NCBI RefSeq assembly: GCF_002575655.3
Contig: NC_053037.3
Coordinates: 47,775,242-47,839,241 of the forward strand
Direction: 5' to 3'
DNA from: Aegilops tauschii subsp. strangulata
Taxonomy: Eukaryota > Streptophyta > Magnoliopsida > Poales > Poaceae
DNA: 64,000 nt
The position numbers were made by a program, and so were the translations under genes. Position 1 is the first letter of the stretch. Each line of letters begins with the position of its first letter. Shown one piece after another: positions 44,198-55,571 of the stretch. The notes under the pieces were generated by a model. It worked only from the letters and a program-made list of their open reading frames with translations. It did not search any database and was not told where the DNA came from.

Positions 44198-44736
44198 TGT
44201 TGGGGATATAACTATTGAATATAAACCGCCCAGGAGGGGCCAGGTTATACTCATAAGAATCATCCGCATTGAAGCCCATGAAGATAAGGATTATGGCATT
44301 TTACTATAGAGACTTAAAGGCCCAAGACCCAAACGCAGATTAGGGCCTGTGTACATAAACCGCCGTGTAAATATGCAACTTGTGTTGTAAGGTAGGAGAA
44401 AGTAGAGACCGAGGCGGACACATGTATGAGCCAGCCTCGGGATTCTATAGACCGCCGGGCGTCGACCTGTGTATATAAAGGCACGACCCGGCGGCGGTTC
44501 AGAACAAGAAGCAACAGCTTGAGATCCAGGTAAAGCGATTTTCGCTCCCTGATCATCGAGACCACATCAATTCCACCACAACTGGATCGTAGGCTTTTAC
44601 CTTCACCGCAAGGGGCCGAACCAGTATAAACTCCCCATGTCCTTTGTTTGGTTTAACCCCTTTAAGCTAATCTCGTTGCGATGGCTCCATGACTAAGTCC
44701 TTACGCTAGGACATCTGTCGTGACAAATCCACGACA
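44198..44736 (+). repeat. 5' LTR of element F
   Basis: 539 bp, TGTTGGGGATATAACTATTG...AATCCACGACA, with a PBS right after. The second LTR is not in the window, so the end is set by the TG/CA rule and PBS. Confidence 0.75.
44472..44479 (+). promoter_or_regulatory. TATA box of the element F LTR
   Basis: TATATAAA in the context CCTGTGTATATAAAGGCACG. It would start transcription near 44500, giving an R/U5 of about 230 bp. Confidence 0.6.
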
Positions 44737-44737
44737 G

Positions 44738-44756
44738 TTGGTACCCACCGTGGGGC
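44738..44756 (+). other. Primer-binding site of element F
   Basis: TTGGTACCCACCGTGGGGC lies one base after the LTR end. It is close to the element A PBS in its ACCGTGGGGC part. Confidence 0.65.
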
Positions 44757-44764
44757 TACCGCAC

Positions 44765-45736
44765 GATGGTTTCGAGTTCTTAAAGGGCAACTTTGAAGGG
44801 CTCAAGGGATACGCCGTGGGCTGAATTACCAAGAGTCGTCGCGGCAAGCTCTACATCGACGATGCAGGTTGGGGCCCCGAGGCCGGCTCAATCGAGTACG
44901 GGTACCGGGTCCCCTTTGGAGGAATTCATGTCTTCATCGGCAAGGTTGGCGAACCGGTCCCCGAGCCGAACATCTGCACTGACCTCGTCGAGACGGCTCA
45001 GCGTGCAAGCCCTGCCCGGGTTCAGCCCGCCATGAAGCGTGTGTTCATAGGATTCATCAACGGTGCAGAGCTTGAACCAGTGTCCGATGGTGAGACGGTC
45101 GTTTATTCAGATGGCGACTCATCCACCGGGGAGACCGAGTCACTATACCAACTGCAAGATGGCCGGTTTGGGGGCTGTTCCGATGGCGACAGTATTCCGG
45201 ATCCCCTTGAACCACCGAACCGGGTTGCGATTTTCATGGCCGGTACACAGCCCACGTTGCAGTCTTCAGCTGCGGCAGCGATAATTTCCGGATCGACAGC
45301 TGGGGCGAGAGGCCCCGCGCGCCGTCCGACCCAAGTCTTGTCCGGTTTATTGGACGCCTCGACGACATTACTGACCGCACAGGTTACCCTAGACACCCAA
45401 GATCAGCATAATGCGGAGGTTGCTAAGCTGCAGGATCAGATAACTCAGCCCAAGGAGGACTTGGCGGCTAAGGAAACCAGGATGGCTGAGGAACGGGCCG
45501 CTTTGGATGCACAGGCACAGCGGATTCAGGCAGAAAATTACCGGCTCGTGTTGGATCAGAACGCTTCGAACGATGTACTACGGAGAAGGCACCGGTCTCG
45601 ATTGCCACCGGTTTATGAAACAATGAATCTCTTTGGCACACTAGGAGCAGGAACCAGTAATCCGGCAGCGGTAAACCGGATGGAAGCGCCAGGGACAGGA
45701 GCACCGGATCAGCCACGGGTGACTGACCCGCCTTGA
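44765..45736 (+). pseudogene. Element F gag, N-terminal region
   Basis: One frame runs from just after the PBS (DGFEFLKGNFEGLKGYAVG) to TGA 45734-45736, broken by TGA 44822-44824. The later part is acidic (SVSDGETVVYSDGDS-type), then an Ala-rich helix and a probable coiled coil, AEVAKLQDQITQPKEDLAAK through AQRIQAEN. It ends in a Pro/Thr-rich stretch. No clear ATG near the start is in frame. It is the counterpart of 17335-18436 in element A. Confidence 0.6.
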
Positions 45737-46149
45737 CAGACCCATGACCCGCCGCAGTATATACCGGCTCCGCTGGGTCACTTCTCCACCCCTTTGGATA
45801 ACATGATCGCTGCGGCGTCGCGATTGGTAGCTATCACAATGGAGGGTGAGTCCCCAGTGGCGGTTGAGACGCGGCGCGCTAGGGGTCTTCTTTAAACGGC
45901 TATGGTGCAGCAGCAGGCTTATTCATATAGCCGAGACAGACTTCGTTCAACCCCGCGCCCAAGCCACAGTTACAGCCGACACATCGATGAACCGGCTGTG
46001 TCAAGCAGTGCGCGAAACCGTAATGCCCCTCGAGGTCCTAATCCGGCGCGCGGGGGGGGGCAAATGCTCAGGATGTGGTAGATAACGGTAGAGCGCGTCC
46101 AGAAGCCGAGTTAGCAGCACAGGATCATTAGCTCACTCCGGTTCGTCCG
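45737..46149 (+). other. Degraded gag linker of element F
   Basis: Short broken frames (Pro/Ala- and Arg-rich) and a run of G at 46050-46058 join the two gag parts. No independent gene. Confidence 0.5.
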
Positions 46150-47265
46150 ATGACTTCCGTGGAACGAGGTCTTACTTTCAGCTCTTGGGGAGTGCCCTGC
46201 CTCACCCCGGCGTTGCGTAATGTGCGGCTGGCCAAGGATTTCAAGGGTCCACGTATGGTGCCTAATTACACCGCCGATTTACCCCCCGAGTCATGGGTTG
46301 AGAGTTATGAGATGGCCATGGAGATGCTGGATGTGGATGAAGCGGCATGTGCGAAGTATTTCACTATGATGTTGCACGGAACGGCTCGCACTTGGCTGAA
46401 AAGTTTACCAGTTAACTCCATTGGGTCATGGGCTGAGTTAAAAGCCTGGTTTATAACAAACTTCAAGGACACGTGCAAGCAACCCATGTCAATTGTGGAT
46501 TTAGCTGACTGCGTCCAGGAAGAGGGCGAGTCAACAACCCATTGGGTGCGCCGGATCTCAGAGATTTTGCATTCATCCGACCGCGTCAATGCTGACTCGG
46601 CAGTTATAACATTGGAGGGTAATTGCCGGTTTAAGCCTCTGAAACTGAAGCTGGGACGGCTCAAGCGTCACTGCAATGACATGGGAACACTTATGGCTGC
46701 TCTGGTTAAGTGTGTCGATTCTGATAGTACCAAGGACCCCGAGTCTGATGATGAAAAGCCGGGGAAGGGAAAGAATAACGGAAACACCAAGGGGCGGCAG
46801 CATAACCTGGCGGGCCACAGTAACAATGGTAAGCGTAAAGCGGATAGTAATTCAGATTTTGTGGCTAACACCAATACGCAGGGTAATGGCCAGCGTCATA
46901 AGAGTGAACCGCCCCCACGAGGAGGAGAACCAAGTCCCAATACAGAGCGCCTGAATTACCTATTGAATCAGCCCTGCCCGAAGCACGGATCGCGGGACAA
47001 ACCGGCCACACACCTCTGGAAGGATTGTTATATCATGCGAGAGTTCAAAAATTCAGATTTTTTTCAGAATGATCATGGATCGTCCAGTGGTCCAGGGCCC
47101 GGGTCCTACGGGCCGGGTTATGGCAGAAGTAATCCGGTTCAGGATTCCAAGGTAACCAGGGTGGACATGGCAATCAAGGCAATCGAGGCAACCAGGTTGG
47201 CTATAATCAACAGGGAAATCAGCAGCAGCAACAGTCAGGTTACCAAAGTCACCCGAAGCAGTTGA
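46150..47265 (+). pseudogene. Element F gag, capsid and nucleocapsid region
   Basis: A 371-codon open frame with a Retrotrans_gag-type domain: VPNYTADLPPESWVESYEMA, MMLHGTARTWLKSLPVNSIG, ITNFKDTCKQP and GESTTHWVRRISEILH. A Lys/Asn/Gly-rich basic tail and PCPKHGSRDKPATHLWKDCY (a spaced Cys/His zinc candidate) follow. The last codons overlap the start of the protease frame (47262), so the natural product was probably one fused polyprotein that a small frameshift has divided. Confidence 0.8.
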
Positions 47266-47978
47266 GTAGTGGGCAGTATCATGTCTTCACCACTAGCCTG
47301 TGCAAATGCGATCAGAAGCTTCATAAAAGGGCGGTGAACGCCGTTGAACCGGCAGTGCCCCGTTACTTGCGCTGGTCTGAGCAACCTATTGTGTGCAGTC
47401 GAGAGGATCACCCGCCCCGAGTTGATAATCCGGATCATCTGGCGTTGGTGGTGGCACCTCAGGTTGGAGGTTATAAGTTTACTAAGGTGCTCATGGATGG
47501 AGGGAGCAGTATCAACATCTTGTATTATGACACCTTTCGTCGTATGGGGTTAACAGATGAGAATCTTAAACCGTCGAACACCATTTTCCATGGTGTGGTG
47601 CCTGGCAAATCAGCTTATCCGGTTGGTAAGATAGCCCTGGAGGTTGCTTTTGGAGACGAGCATGACTCGAGATCAGAGACATTGACTTTTGAAGTAGTGA
47701 AAATCAAAAGCTCGTACCATGCCCTGTTTGGACGGCCGGCTTATGCTAAGTTCATGGCACGGCCCTGTTATGTTTATCTGCAGCTCAAGATGCCGGGTCA
47801 TAAAGGGACCATCACAGTGCATGGAAACCGTAAGATCGCTTTGGAATGTGAGGAAGGTGATGCGGCCTATGCTGAGTCGGTTTGTGCAACGGAGGAGTTG
47901 AAATTCTATAAGGACAATGTTAATCCGGCCGATATGACTTCTCTGAAAAACCGACTATGGAGCGTGATCCGGCCTTGA
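47262..47978 (+). pseudogene. Element F aspartic protease
   Basis: A 238-codon frame with VLMDGGSSINILYYDTFRRM and SSYHALFGRPAYAKFMARPC, the two signatures also seen in A and E. Upstream, VEPAVPRYLRWSEQPIVCSR matches the pattern before the protease in A. It ends at TGA 47976-47978. The next coding segment is in another frame. Confidence 0.8.
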
Positions 47979-49608
47979 AGTTTAAATCGGCTGATGAGAC
48001 CAAGCTAGTTGATTTTGTGCCCGGCGATTCATCCAAGCAGTTCATCATCATTGCAAATTTGGATCCGGAATAGGAAAGCCGCTCATCGAGTTCATCCATG
48101 AGAATCAGAATATCTTTGCATGGAAGCCTTCTGACATGCCAGGTGTACCGAGGGAACTCGCTGAGCACACTCTTAATGTTGATCCCAAGTTTAAACCGGT
48201 CTGACAGTTTCTTCGCCGGTTCAATGAAGAAAAGGCGCAAGCCATTGGTGAGGAGCTCGCCCGGCTCTTGGCGGCTGGGTTTATTGTTGAAGTTTTTCAT
48301 CCAGAGTGGTTGGCTAATCCGGTGCTAGTACTTAAGAAGAACGGCACTTGGCGTATGTGTGTGGACTACATAGATTTGAACAAGGCGTGTCCAGCTGATC
48401 CTTTTGCCCTCCCTCGTGTTGATCAAATCATAGATGCTACGGCGGGTTGTGAGCGTTTGAGTTTTTCTGGATGCTTATTTGGGTTATCATTAGATCAGGA
48501 TGGCAGTTAAGGACCAGGAGAAGACAATGTTTATAACTCCCTTTGGAGCCTTCTGCTATGTGTCTATGCCTTTTGGGCTCAAGTGTGCCCAGGCGACTTA
48601 TCAACGTTGTGTCCAGAATTGTGTGCATAAAATCAGATCGGGCGCAACGTTCATGCTTAGGTGGATGATATTGTGGTGAAGTCCAGGAAGGAGGAGACAT
48701 TGATAGATGACTTGAAGGAGACCTTTGATAACCTCCATGTTTATAAGATGATTCTTAACCCGGCCAAGTGTGTTTTTGGTGTACCGGCAGGCAAGCTTTT
48801 GGGTTTCCTAGTGTCTAACAGGGGCATTGAAGCTAATCCGGAGAAGATCAAGGCTATTACTTCACTGGCTAAACCGAAGTGTATCAATGATGTTCAACGC
48901 TTGGCAGGCCAGAATGCAGCCTTAAGCCGGTTTATCAGTCGCCTGGGGGAGAAGGCCATCCCTTTGTATCGAATGCTGAAGAAAACAGATGACTTCGTCT
49001 GGAGTGATGCGGCTAATGAAGCGTTTGAGGCTCTAAAACGGCAGCTCGCCGAACCACCTGTTCTTGCTGCCCCCATTGATAAGGAACCATTGCTGTTATA
49101 TGTGGCTGCTAACGCCCGGGCTGTTAGCATGGCTATGGTGGTGGAGCGCAAGGAGGAAGGAAAGGAATATCCGGTTCAGCGGCCGGTTTATTACATCAGT
49201 GAGGTACTTACTGAGTCAAAGCAGAGATACCCACATTGGCAGAAGCTTGTATATGGGGCTTTCATGGTGAGCCGGAAGCATAAGCAATACTTTCAGGGCC
49301 ATCCCATTACTGTGGTCAGTTCCGGTCCTTTGGGAGATATCATCCAGAACAGGGAAGCGACTGGCCGGGTTGCAAAGTGGGCTATTGAGCTTGGTCCTCA
49401 CGGATTAAAATACATGCCTCGTATGGCCATCAAGTCCCAAGCACTCGTGGATTTCATCAATGACTGGACAGAGTTGCAGGCGCCAGAGGATAAACAGGAT
49501 AACACATCCTGGACTATTCACTTCGACGGGTCCACGCAATTGGAGGGCTCGGGGGCTGGAGTGGTTCTTACTTCCCCTTGAGCTGACAAATTTTGTTATG
49601 TTCTCTGC
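47979..49608 (+). pseudogene. Element F reverse transcriptase and RNase H, first part
   Basis: Pieces in changing frames: VIFAWKP-type linker near 48100; RT entry at 48268-48510 (LAAGFIVEVFHPEWLANPVL, WRMCVDYIDLNKACP). An extra T in the T run near 48465 shifts the frame, and TAG 48491-48493 follows. VDDIVVKSRKEETLIDDLKE lies at 48661 onward, and the RNase H entry, SWTIHFDGSTQLEGSGAGV, at 49500-49560. Further stops: TGA 48202-48204, TAG 48658-48660 (in the residue before VDD) and TGA 49579-49581. The RT is clearly inactive in this copy. Confidence 0.82.
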
Positions 49609-50181
49609 TTGATGTTTCCTTGTACTAACAATGCAGCTGAGTACGAGGCCCTGCTCCATGGTCTTCGAATGGCTAAGGAGATGAATTTGAGCCGGGTTAA
49701 GTGCTTCGGTGACTCGGACCTGGTAGCTCAACAAGTGTCTGGTACTTGGGATTCCGAGGACCCGCTCATGGCAGCATATCGTCTAGAGGTGGATATTGTT
49801 GCAGGTCACTTCAAGGGTTATCAGGTGGATCATGTGGACCGGCGAAAGAATGAAGCGGCGGACGCTTTAAGCCGATTGGGCTCCCAGCGTAAACCGGTGC
49901 CGCCCAATGTTTTTCTGGATGTTTTGCATAACCCGTCGGGCAAGCTCCCCATGGAGGAAAATTTGGCTGTTCCTGATCCGGAGGCTCAGTTAGTGGCGGC
50001 GCTTCACGTCATCCCGGATTGGACGGTCCCATATTTGGCGTATATGAGCCGGGGCGAGTTACCAGAGGATGAAGTTTTAGCCAGACAGATAATCCAGCGG
50101 TCCAAGTCCATGACTGTTGTCGATGGCGAGTTACATCACTGCAGCGTCTCGGGGGACTTTTCAGCGCTGCGTCTCTCCTGA
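49609..50181 (+). pseudogene. Element F RNase H end and integrase N-terminal linker
   Basis: The frame has CTNNAAEYEALLHGLRMAKE, CFGDSDLVAQQVSGTWDSED and DHVDRRKNEAADALSRLGSQ, which are the RNase H helix, the catalytic DSDLV and the conserved His/Asp end. A linker with FLDVLHNPSGKLP and PYLAYMSRGELPEDEVLARQ follows. It ends at a frameshift near 50160-50180. These motifs pair with the element A region at 9743-10114. Confidence 0.8.
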
Positions 50182-51279
50182 AGAAGGCTGTGAGATTTTG
50201 CGTGAAATCCACGAAGGGGATTGTGGTCATCATGCCAGTTCAAAATCCCTTGTGGCCAAGGCTTTTCATCATGGTTTCTATTGGTTGACGGCTCATGCTA
50301 ATGCTGAAGACTTGGTCAAAAAGTGTGATGGTTGTCAGAAGTTTTCACGCCGAGCCCACGTTCCAGCCCAGTAGTTGAGGATGATTCCAATCACCTGGCC
50401 GTTTGAAACTTGGGGGCTTGGTATGGTTCGGCCTTTTAAGAGGTCCAAAGACAAGAATACCCACCTTTTGGTGGCGGTTGATAAGTTTACCAAGTGGGTG
50501 GAAGCAGAGCCAGTCAGCAACTGTGATGCAGCCACGGCGGTTCAATTCAGGAAAAAGGTGATTTTCCGCTTTGGTTTTCCACATAGCATCATCACAGATA
50601 ATGGCACGAATCTCTCCAAAGGTGCCATGGAAGATTTCTGTCAACGTGAGCACATCCGGCTTGATGTGTCATCGGTGGCTCACCCCCAGTCTAATGGTCA
50701 AGCTGAGAGGGCTAATCAAGAAATCCTGAAGGGTATCAATCCCCGGCTTATGGTCCCTTTGCAGAGGACGCCGGGTTGTTGGGTGGAAGAATTGCTGTCC
50801 GTATTATGTAGCACTAATACCACCCCCAATCGATCTATGGGTTATACACCTTTCTTCATGGTTTATGGGGCAGAAGCAGTTCTCCCAAGTGATATTCGCC
50901 ATGCTCGCCTCGGGTGGCAGCTTATGTTGAAGCGGACAATGAAAGAGCACGCCAAGATGCATTGGACCTGTCAGATGAGAAATGGGACATAGCGGCGGCT
51001 CGCTCGGCGATTTATCAGCAAGACCTGCGGCATTATCACAGCAGCCGGGTTAAAACCAGAACTTTTCAAGGAGGCGACTTAGTGCTCCGGCTTATCCAAG
51101 ATCAGACCGATATGCACAAGTTATCCCCACCTTGGGAAGGGTCTTTTGTGGTCACCAAGAATCTGAACAATGGATCATACTACCTCATCGATGTTCGAGA
51201 GCACAAAGACTCATGCAAGTCAGAGGAGGAGATGATTCGGCCTTGGAATATAGCTCATCTACGGCCTTACTACACCTGA
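50182..51279 (+). pseudogene. Element F integrase
   Basis: Zinc-binding part HEGDCGHHASSKSL and CDGCQKFSRR, then TAG 50372-50374. The core contains ITDNGTNLSKGAMEDFCQRE (second Asp) and SNGQAERANQEIL (Glu). The first catalytic position (codon 50420-50422) encodes Gly, in WGLGMVRPFK, where element A has Asp. A frame change occurs around 50920-50990. The C-terminal frame 50914-51279 has SAIYQQDLRHYHSSRVKTRT and a GDLVLRL beta motif, ending RPYYT and TGA. It cannot be a functional integrase as it stands. Confidence 0.85.
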
Positions 51280-51457
51280 GCCATAGGCTCCTATCATGTA
51301 CATATTTGTGGTGATGTATATATTATGATCAATATAATAAACCGGAGCCCCAGCTAAAGCAGGGTATCTGTTATTTTTCTCATATCATGAGTGGTTACAT
51401 GGGGGCTTCTGTTTTGCAAAGCGGCGTCCGGTTTACCCCTTGATTCAGCTTATACAG

Positions 51458-51458
<1 letters not shown>

Positions 51459-51506
<48 letters not shown>
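51459..51506. repeat. TA dinucleotide microsatellite
   Basis: 24 uninterrupted TA units. Confidence 0.95.
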
Positions 51507-51509
<3 letters not shown>

Positions 51510-51650
51510 CACTTGGGGGCTTGGTCGTATTCGAACCATCGCTACACCTCTTGATTGGCTCAGAGCCACAACAGAAAGTCACTTGGGGGCTTGGTCGTAT
51601 TCGAACCATAGTTACACCTCTTGATTGGCTCAGCGCCAAAAAGAAAATTA
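51510..51650 (+). repeat. 70-bp tandem duplication
   Basis: Two copies starting CACTTGGGGGCTTGGTCGTA at 51510 and 51580, each ending after TTGATTGGCTCAG; a degenerate third start (TTACTTAGGGGCC) follows at 51647. The CACTTGGGGGCT motif also occurs at 62501 in the same element. Confidence 0.85.
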
Positions 51651-52688
51651 CTTAGGGGCCAAAGAGAGTGTTGTAAAAGAACAACTCAAACATAGGGACC
51701 CACTGAGCACAGCTCAAAATATTGCTTGGGGATTCTTTGCTATCGTAATGAACAAAGAATCTACACTTGCAATAGGCTATCAAGCCACGACTTTGAAGCC
51801 TGGTGTATACACCTAAAACCCCGGGTTAACCTGCCTTCATCAAATAAGTCACTCCGTCCAGGTAAACCTGGTATGACCCGCCAAACTTCGACAAGTCAAT
51901 CTCATAAGACCCTGAACTTGTCAAAGTTAAAACGACGATTGGTTAAGGATTGAGGACCATCTTAAAAGGCTTTGTAAAATGATTTAACTCAGCGGCCTGG
52001 CAGCCCATGAAAAGCCTCGAATTTGGGGCCTGGCAGCCCGTGAAAAGCCTCGACTACAAGTTTTCATATGTTTTTATTTTGCCTAGTTTTGTTCTCCCTT
52101 GATGAGATTTTTTGTAAACCGGCGTTTGTTGACCAGGCCTAGCTTTCAACTACAAGTTGTCAGTATATGATAATCCGGCGTTTGCTGAACTGGTCTGGTG
52201 CTGACTATAGGTCGCCCGTATGATCATTCGGTGTTTATTATAACCCGGTATGGCTTTTCATAAACCAGCAAAGCATGGTTAGAGTTATAAACACTCAAGA
52301 TTTGGGTTATCGCCCTCAATACAATAAAGTTGATACAACAACAAAGTGATTCAATATCACAGGTATGATGTATTTCATATTTCAATTATTCTTACTATCA
52401 CAGCCTAGGTTACAAACCTTGGCTTTATATTGGGCGTTATGACCCGTTCGGCGATGAACCGCCAGGGCAATTTTCAGTTTATTATATGTAGAAGCAGGAT
52501 TGCATAAAGCTGTTAAGGATCATAAGGAATTATAAACGTCATTAACAGTATCAGGCAAAGTGAATATGCACGATGGCATAGCAGACCAAGTGTTTCAACT
52601 AGCCTATTACAAGGCGCTTTGACGGCACAAAAGAATAACTGTTTTGTCACACAGATGACAGCATGCAGAAGCTAAACCGGCCGCCGAA

Positions 52689-53344
52689 TCATGATTCTTC
52701 CTCGGACTGACCTGAAGGTTGTGGATCATCTTGCACCGGTTCAGCCTCCCTCTCTCCACCAAGTGGCTGGAAGTCAACAGTTGTCTAATCAATCCCGGTT
52801 AAGGCTTGGAAGACAGCTTCATCGTTTATAAGGTTGGACGGGTCAACATCAGGGGCGTAAGTATGCTTACGATTTGGCGGGATCAGATTTTCCACGTCAT
52901 AAGTTGGTGCGTTCATCCGCTTGCCGTTGGCATCATTAGTGTTCTGATAAAATGACAAGTCAGTATCTTCAGCCAACTTGCTTGCCAGTGGATGCATCTC
53001 TCTTGTGATAGCCCTGAGGTCATCATTGTCAAATTCTGACCCGTCCTCCTTCTGGCTTGGATAGCCATTCCCAATATCTTCCGGATCGAGGTCAGATATC
53101 CAGGCCTTGGCCCGAGTCAAGGCAGTAAGAGCACCGGCCCTGGCAGCTGATTTCTTCAATTCCTCAATCCGGGCAGGCATCATGGATAACTTCTCCAGTG
53201 TTTCCTTGATTAACGTTGGGGGCGGTTTATTATTTGAGGCTGTGCGGATGGCTCGTTGAGCGCCGGTATATAACTGTTCTACCAAGGTATAGGCAGCCTT
53301 CAACTTTTTGTGCATGTCTGCGCCAAGATGAGTAACACGGCTAC
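52689..53344 (-). pseudogene. Antisense gene of element F, terminal exon
   Basis: The minus-strand exon starts after an AG acceptor (TTTGATCCTTTTGCAG) at 53345 and reads to TGA 52689-52691. An in-frame TAG lies at 52785-52787. It encodes a helical domain with RIEELKKSAARAGALTALTR and AKAWISDLDPED, then an acidic loop, EDTDLSFYQNTN, and LIPPNRKHTYAPDVDPSNLI. The GALTALTRAKAW motif parallels GARRALEFAKAW (element A) and GARMAFARAKVHW (element E). Opposite strand to gag-pol, as in A and E. Confidence 0.65.
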
Positions 53345-53423
53345 CTGCAAAAGGATCAAACTATTGTTAAACCGGAAGTTTCATAACTGGCACTTGTTAA
53401 AAATTCATGAAGAGGTTTTTTAC

Positions 53424-53700
53424 CAAAGATGGCAGAGGTCATGGCATTGATCTGCCGCTTCAAGCTGCTCAGTTCTACTGTTACCGGATTAAGGGCGTTT
53501 TCGGCATCTTCCGCCCGCTTTAGCAAAGTTCATTTTTCAGCTTCCTAGTCTGCCCGTTCACCCTTAAAGTACTCCTTTAGTTGTTCCATGGTTTTTAAAG
53601 CGGTGGTCAGCTCGCCTTTAACCTTGCAAGTCTCTGCTTGCTGGGACTTGATATTTTCCTGAAGGTCAGCGATTTGCGAGTCTTTTTTGGCCAGCTCGGC
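53424..53700 (-). pseudogene. Antisense gene of element F, coiled-coil exon
   Basis: 277 nt between an acceptor (TGTCTCTTTCAG, minus strand) and a donor (TTTGGTAAAA). The translation is a heptad-rich coiled coil (AELAKKDSQIADLQENIKSQ) with an in-frame TAG and TGA near 53525-53550. The intron upstream of it is the insertion site of element G. Confidence 0.6.
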
Positions 53701-53723
53701 CTGAAAGAGACAGTTAATAAGTT

Positions 53724-53728
53724 GATAA
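53724..53728. other. Target-site duplication of element G, left copy
   Basis: GATAA before TGTTGGGGAACA; the same bases are at 62445-62449. Confidence 0.92.
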
Positions 53729-55467
53729 TGTTGGGGAACATAGTAATTTCAAAAAATTTCCTACGAACACGCAAGATCATGGTGATGCATAGCAACGAGA
53801 GGGGAGAGTGTTGTCCACGTACCCTCGTAGACCGAAAGCGGAAGCGTTAACACAACGCGGTTGATGTAGTCGTACGTCTTCACGATCCGACCGATCAAGT
53901 ACCGAACGCACGGCACCTCCGAGTTCAGCACACGTTCAGCTCGATGACGTCCCTCGAACTCCGATACAGCCGAGTGTTGATAGAGAGTTTCGTCAGCACG
54001 ACGGCGTGGTGACGATGTTGATGTTCTACCAACGCAGGGCTTCGCCTAAGCTCCGCAACGATATTATCGAGGTGTAATATGGTGGAGGGGGGCATCGCAC
54101 ACGGCTAAAATATCGAATATCAATTGTGTGTAAAGAGTGCCCCCCTACCCCCGTATATAAACGAGCAAGGGGGAGGCCGGCTGCCTTGGGCGCGCCAAGG
54201 AGAGGGGGGGAGTTCTCCTCCTAGTAGGAGTAGGACTCCCCTTTCCTAGTCCTACTAGGAAGAGAGGGGGGGAAGGAAAGAGAGGGAGAGGGAGAGGGCA
54301 AGAGGGGCTGCGCCCCCCTCCCCTAGTCCAATTAGGACTCCTCATGGGAGGGGGCGCGCCACCTCCTGGCTGCTGCCCTCTCTCTCCCCTCAGGCCCACT
54401 AAGGCCCAATACTTCCCCGGGGGGTTCCGGTAACCCCTCCGGCACTCTCGTTTTTTCCGAAACTTCTCCGGAACACTTCCGGTGTCCGAATATAGTCGTC
54501 CAATATATCAATCTTTATGTCTCAACCATTTCGAGACTCCTCGTCATGTCCGTGATCACATCCGGTACTCCGAACAACCTTCGGTACATCAAAACATATA
54601 AACTCATAATATAACTGTCATCATAACGTTAAGCCTGCGGACCCTACGGGTTCGAGAACTATGTAGACATGACCGAGACACCTCTCCGGTCAATAACCAA
54701 TAGCGGAACCTGGATGCTCATATTGGTTCCTACATATTCTACGAAGATCTTTATCGGTCAAACTGCCTAACAACATACGTTGTTCCCTTTGTCATCGGTA
54801 CGTTACTTGCCCAAGATTCGATTGTCGGTATCTCGATACCTAGTTCAATCTCGTTACCGGCAAGTCTCTTTACTCGTTCTGTAATACATCATCCCGCAAC
54901 TAACTCATTAGTTACAATGCTTGCAAGGCTTATAGTGATGTGCATTACCGAGTGGGCCCAGAGATACCTCTCCCACAATCGGAGTGACAAATCCTAATCT
55001 CGAAATACGCCAACCCAACAAGTACCTTTGGAGACACCTGTAGAGCACCTTTATAATCACCCAGTTACGTTGTGACGTTTGGTAGCACACAAAGTGTTCC
55101 TCTGGTAAACGGGAGTTGCATAATCTCATAGTCATAGGAACATGTATAAGTCATGAAGAAAGCAATAGCAGCATACTAAACGATCGAGTGCTAATCTAAC
55201 GGAATGGGTCAAGTCAATCACGTCATTCTCCCAATGAGGTGATCCCGTTAATCAAATGACAACTCATGTCTATGGCTAGGAAATATAACCATCTTTGATT
55301 AACGAGCTAGTCAAGTAGAGGCATACTAGTGACACTCTGTTTGTCTATGTATTCACACATGTATTATGTTTCCGGTTAATACAATTCTAGCATGAATAAT
55401 AAACATTTATCATGATATAAGGAAATAAATAATACTTTATTATTGCCTCTAGGGCATATTTCCTTCA
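53729..55467 (-). repeat. 3' LTR of element G (left copy)
   Basis: 1,739 bp. It contains a GTTTATATAC TATA-like box on the minus strand (53... see the right copy for the functional one) at 54153-54162, within the usual GGGGGCGCGCC/GGAGGACTCC-rich promoter region. ORFs within have no support. Confidence 0.95.
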
Positions 55468-55480
55468 GTCTCCCACTTGC
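55468..55480 (-). other. Polypurine tract of element G
   Basis: The minus strand reads GCAAGTGGGAGAC immediately before the LTR start TGAAGGAAATATG. Confidence 0.85.
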
Positions 55481-55571
55481 ACTAGAGTCAATAATCTAGA
55501 TTACACAGTAATGATTCTTACACCCATGGAGTCTTGGTGCTGATCATGTTTTGCTCGTGGAAGAGGCTTAG

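Larger units (their letters stand above)
51280..52688. other. Spacer between pol and the antisense gene of element F
   Basis: No supported gene. It holds a TA microsatellite (51459-51506), a 70-bp tandem duplication (51510-51650), and a second short repeat of GGCCTGGCAGCCCRTGAAAA at 51995 and 52028. The plus-strand pol and minus-strand antisense transcripts converge here. Confidence 0.6.

Noticed and set aside
54145..54399. ORFs in the element G LTRs (also 61042-61278, 54908-55135, 61885-62112)
   Set aside because: Identical in both LTRs, short, within promoter/R-U5 sequence; no known LTR-encoded protein in this family.
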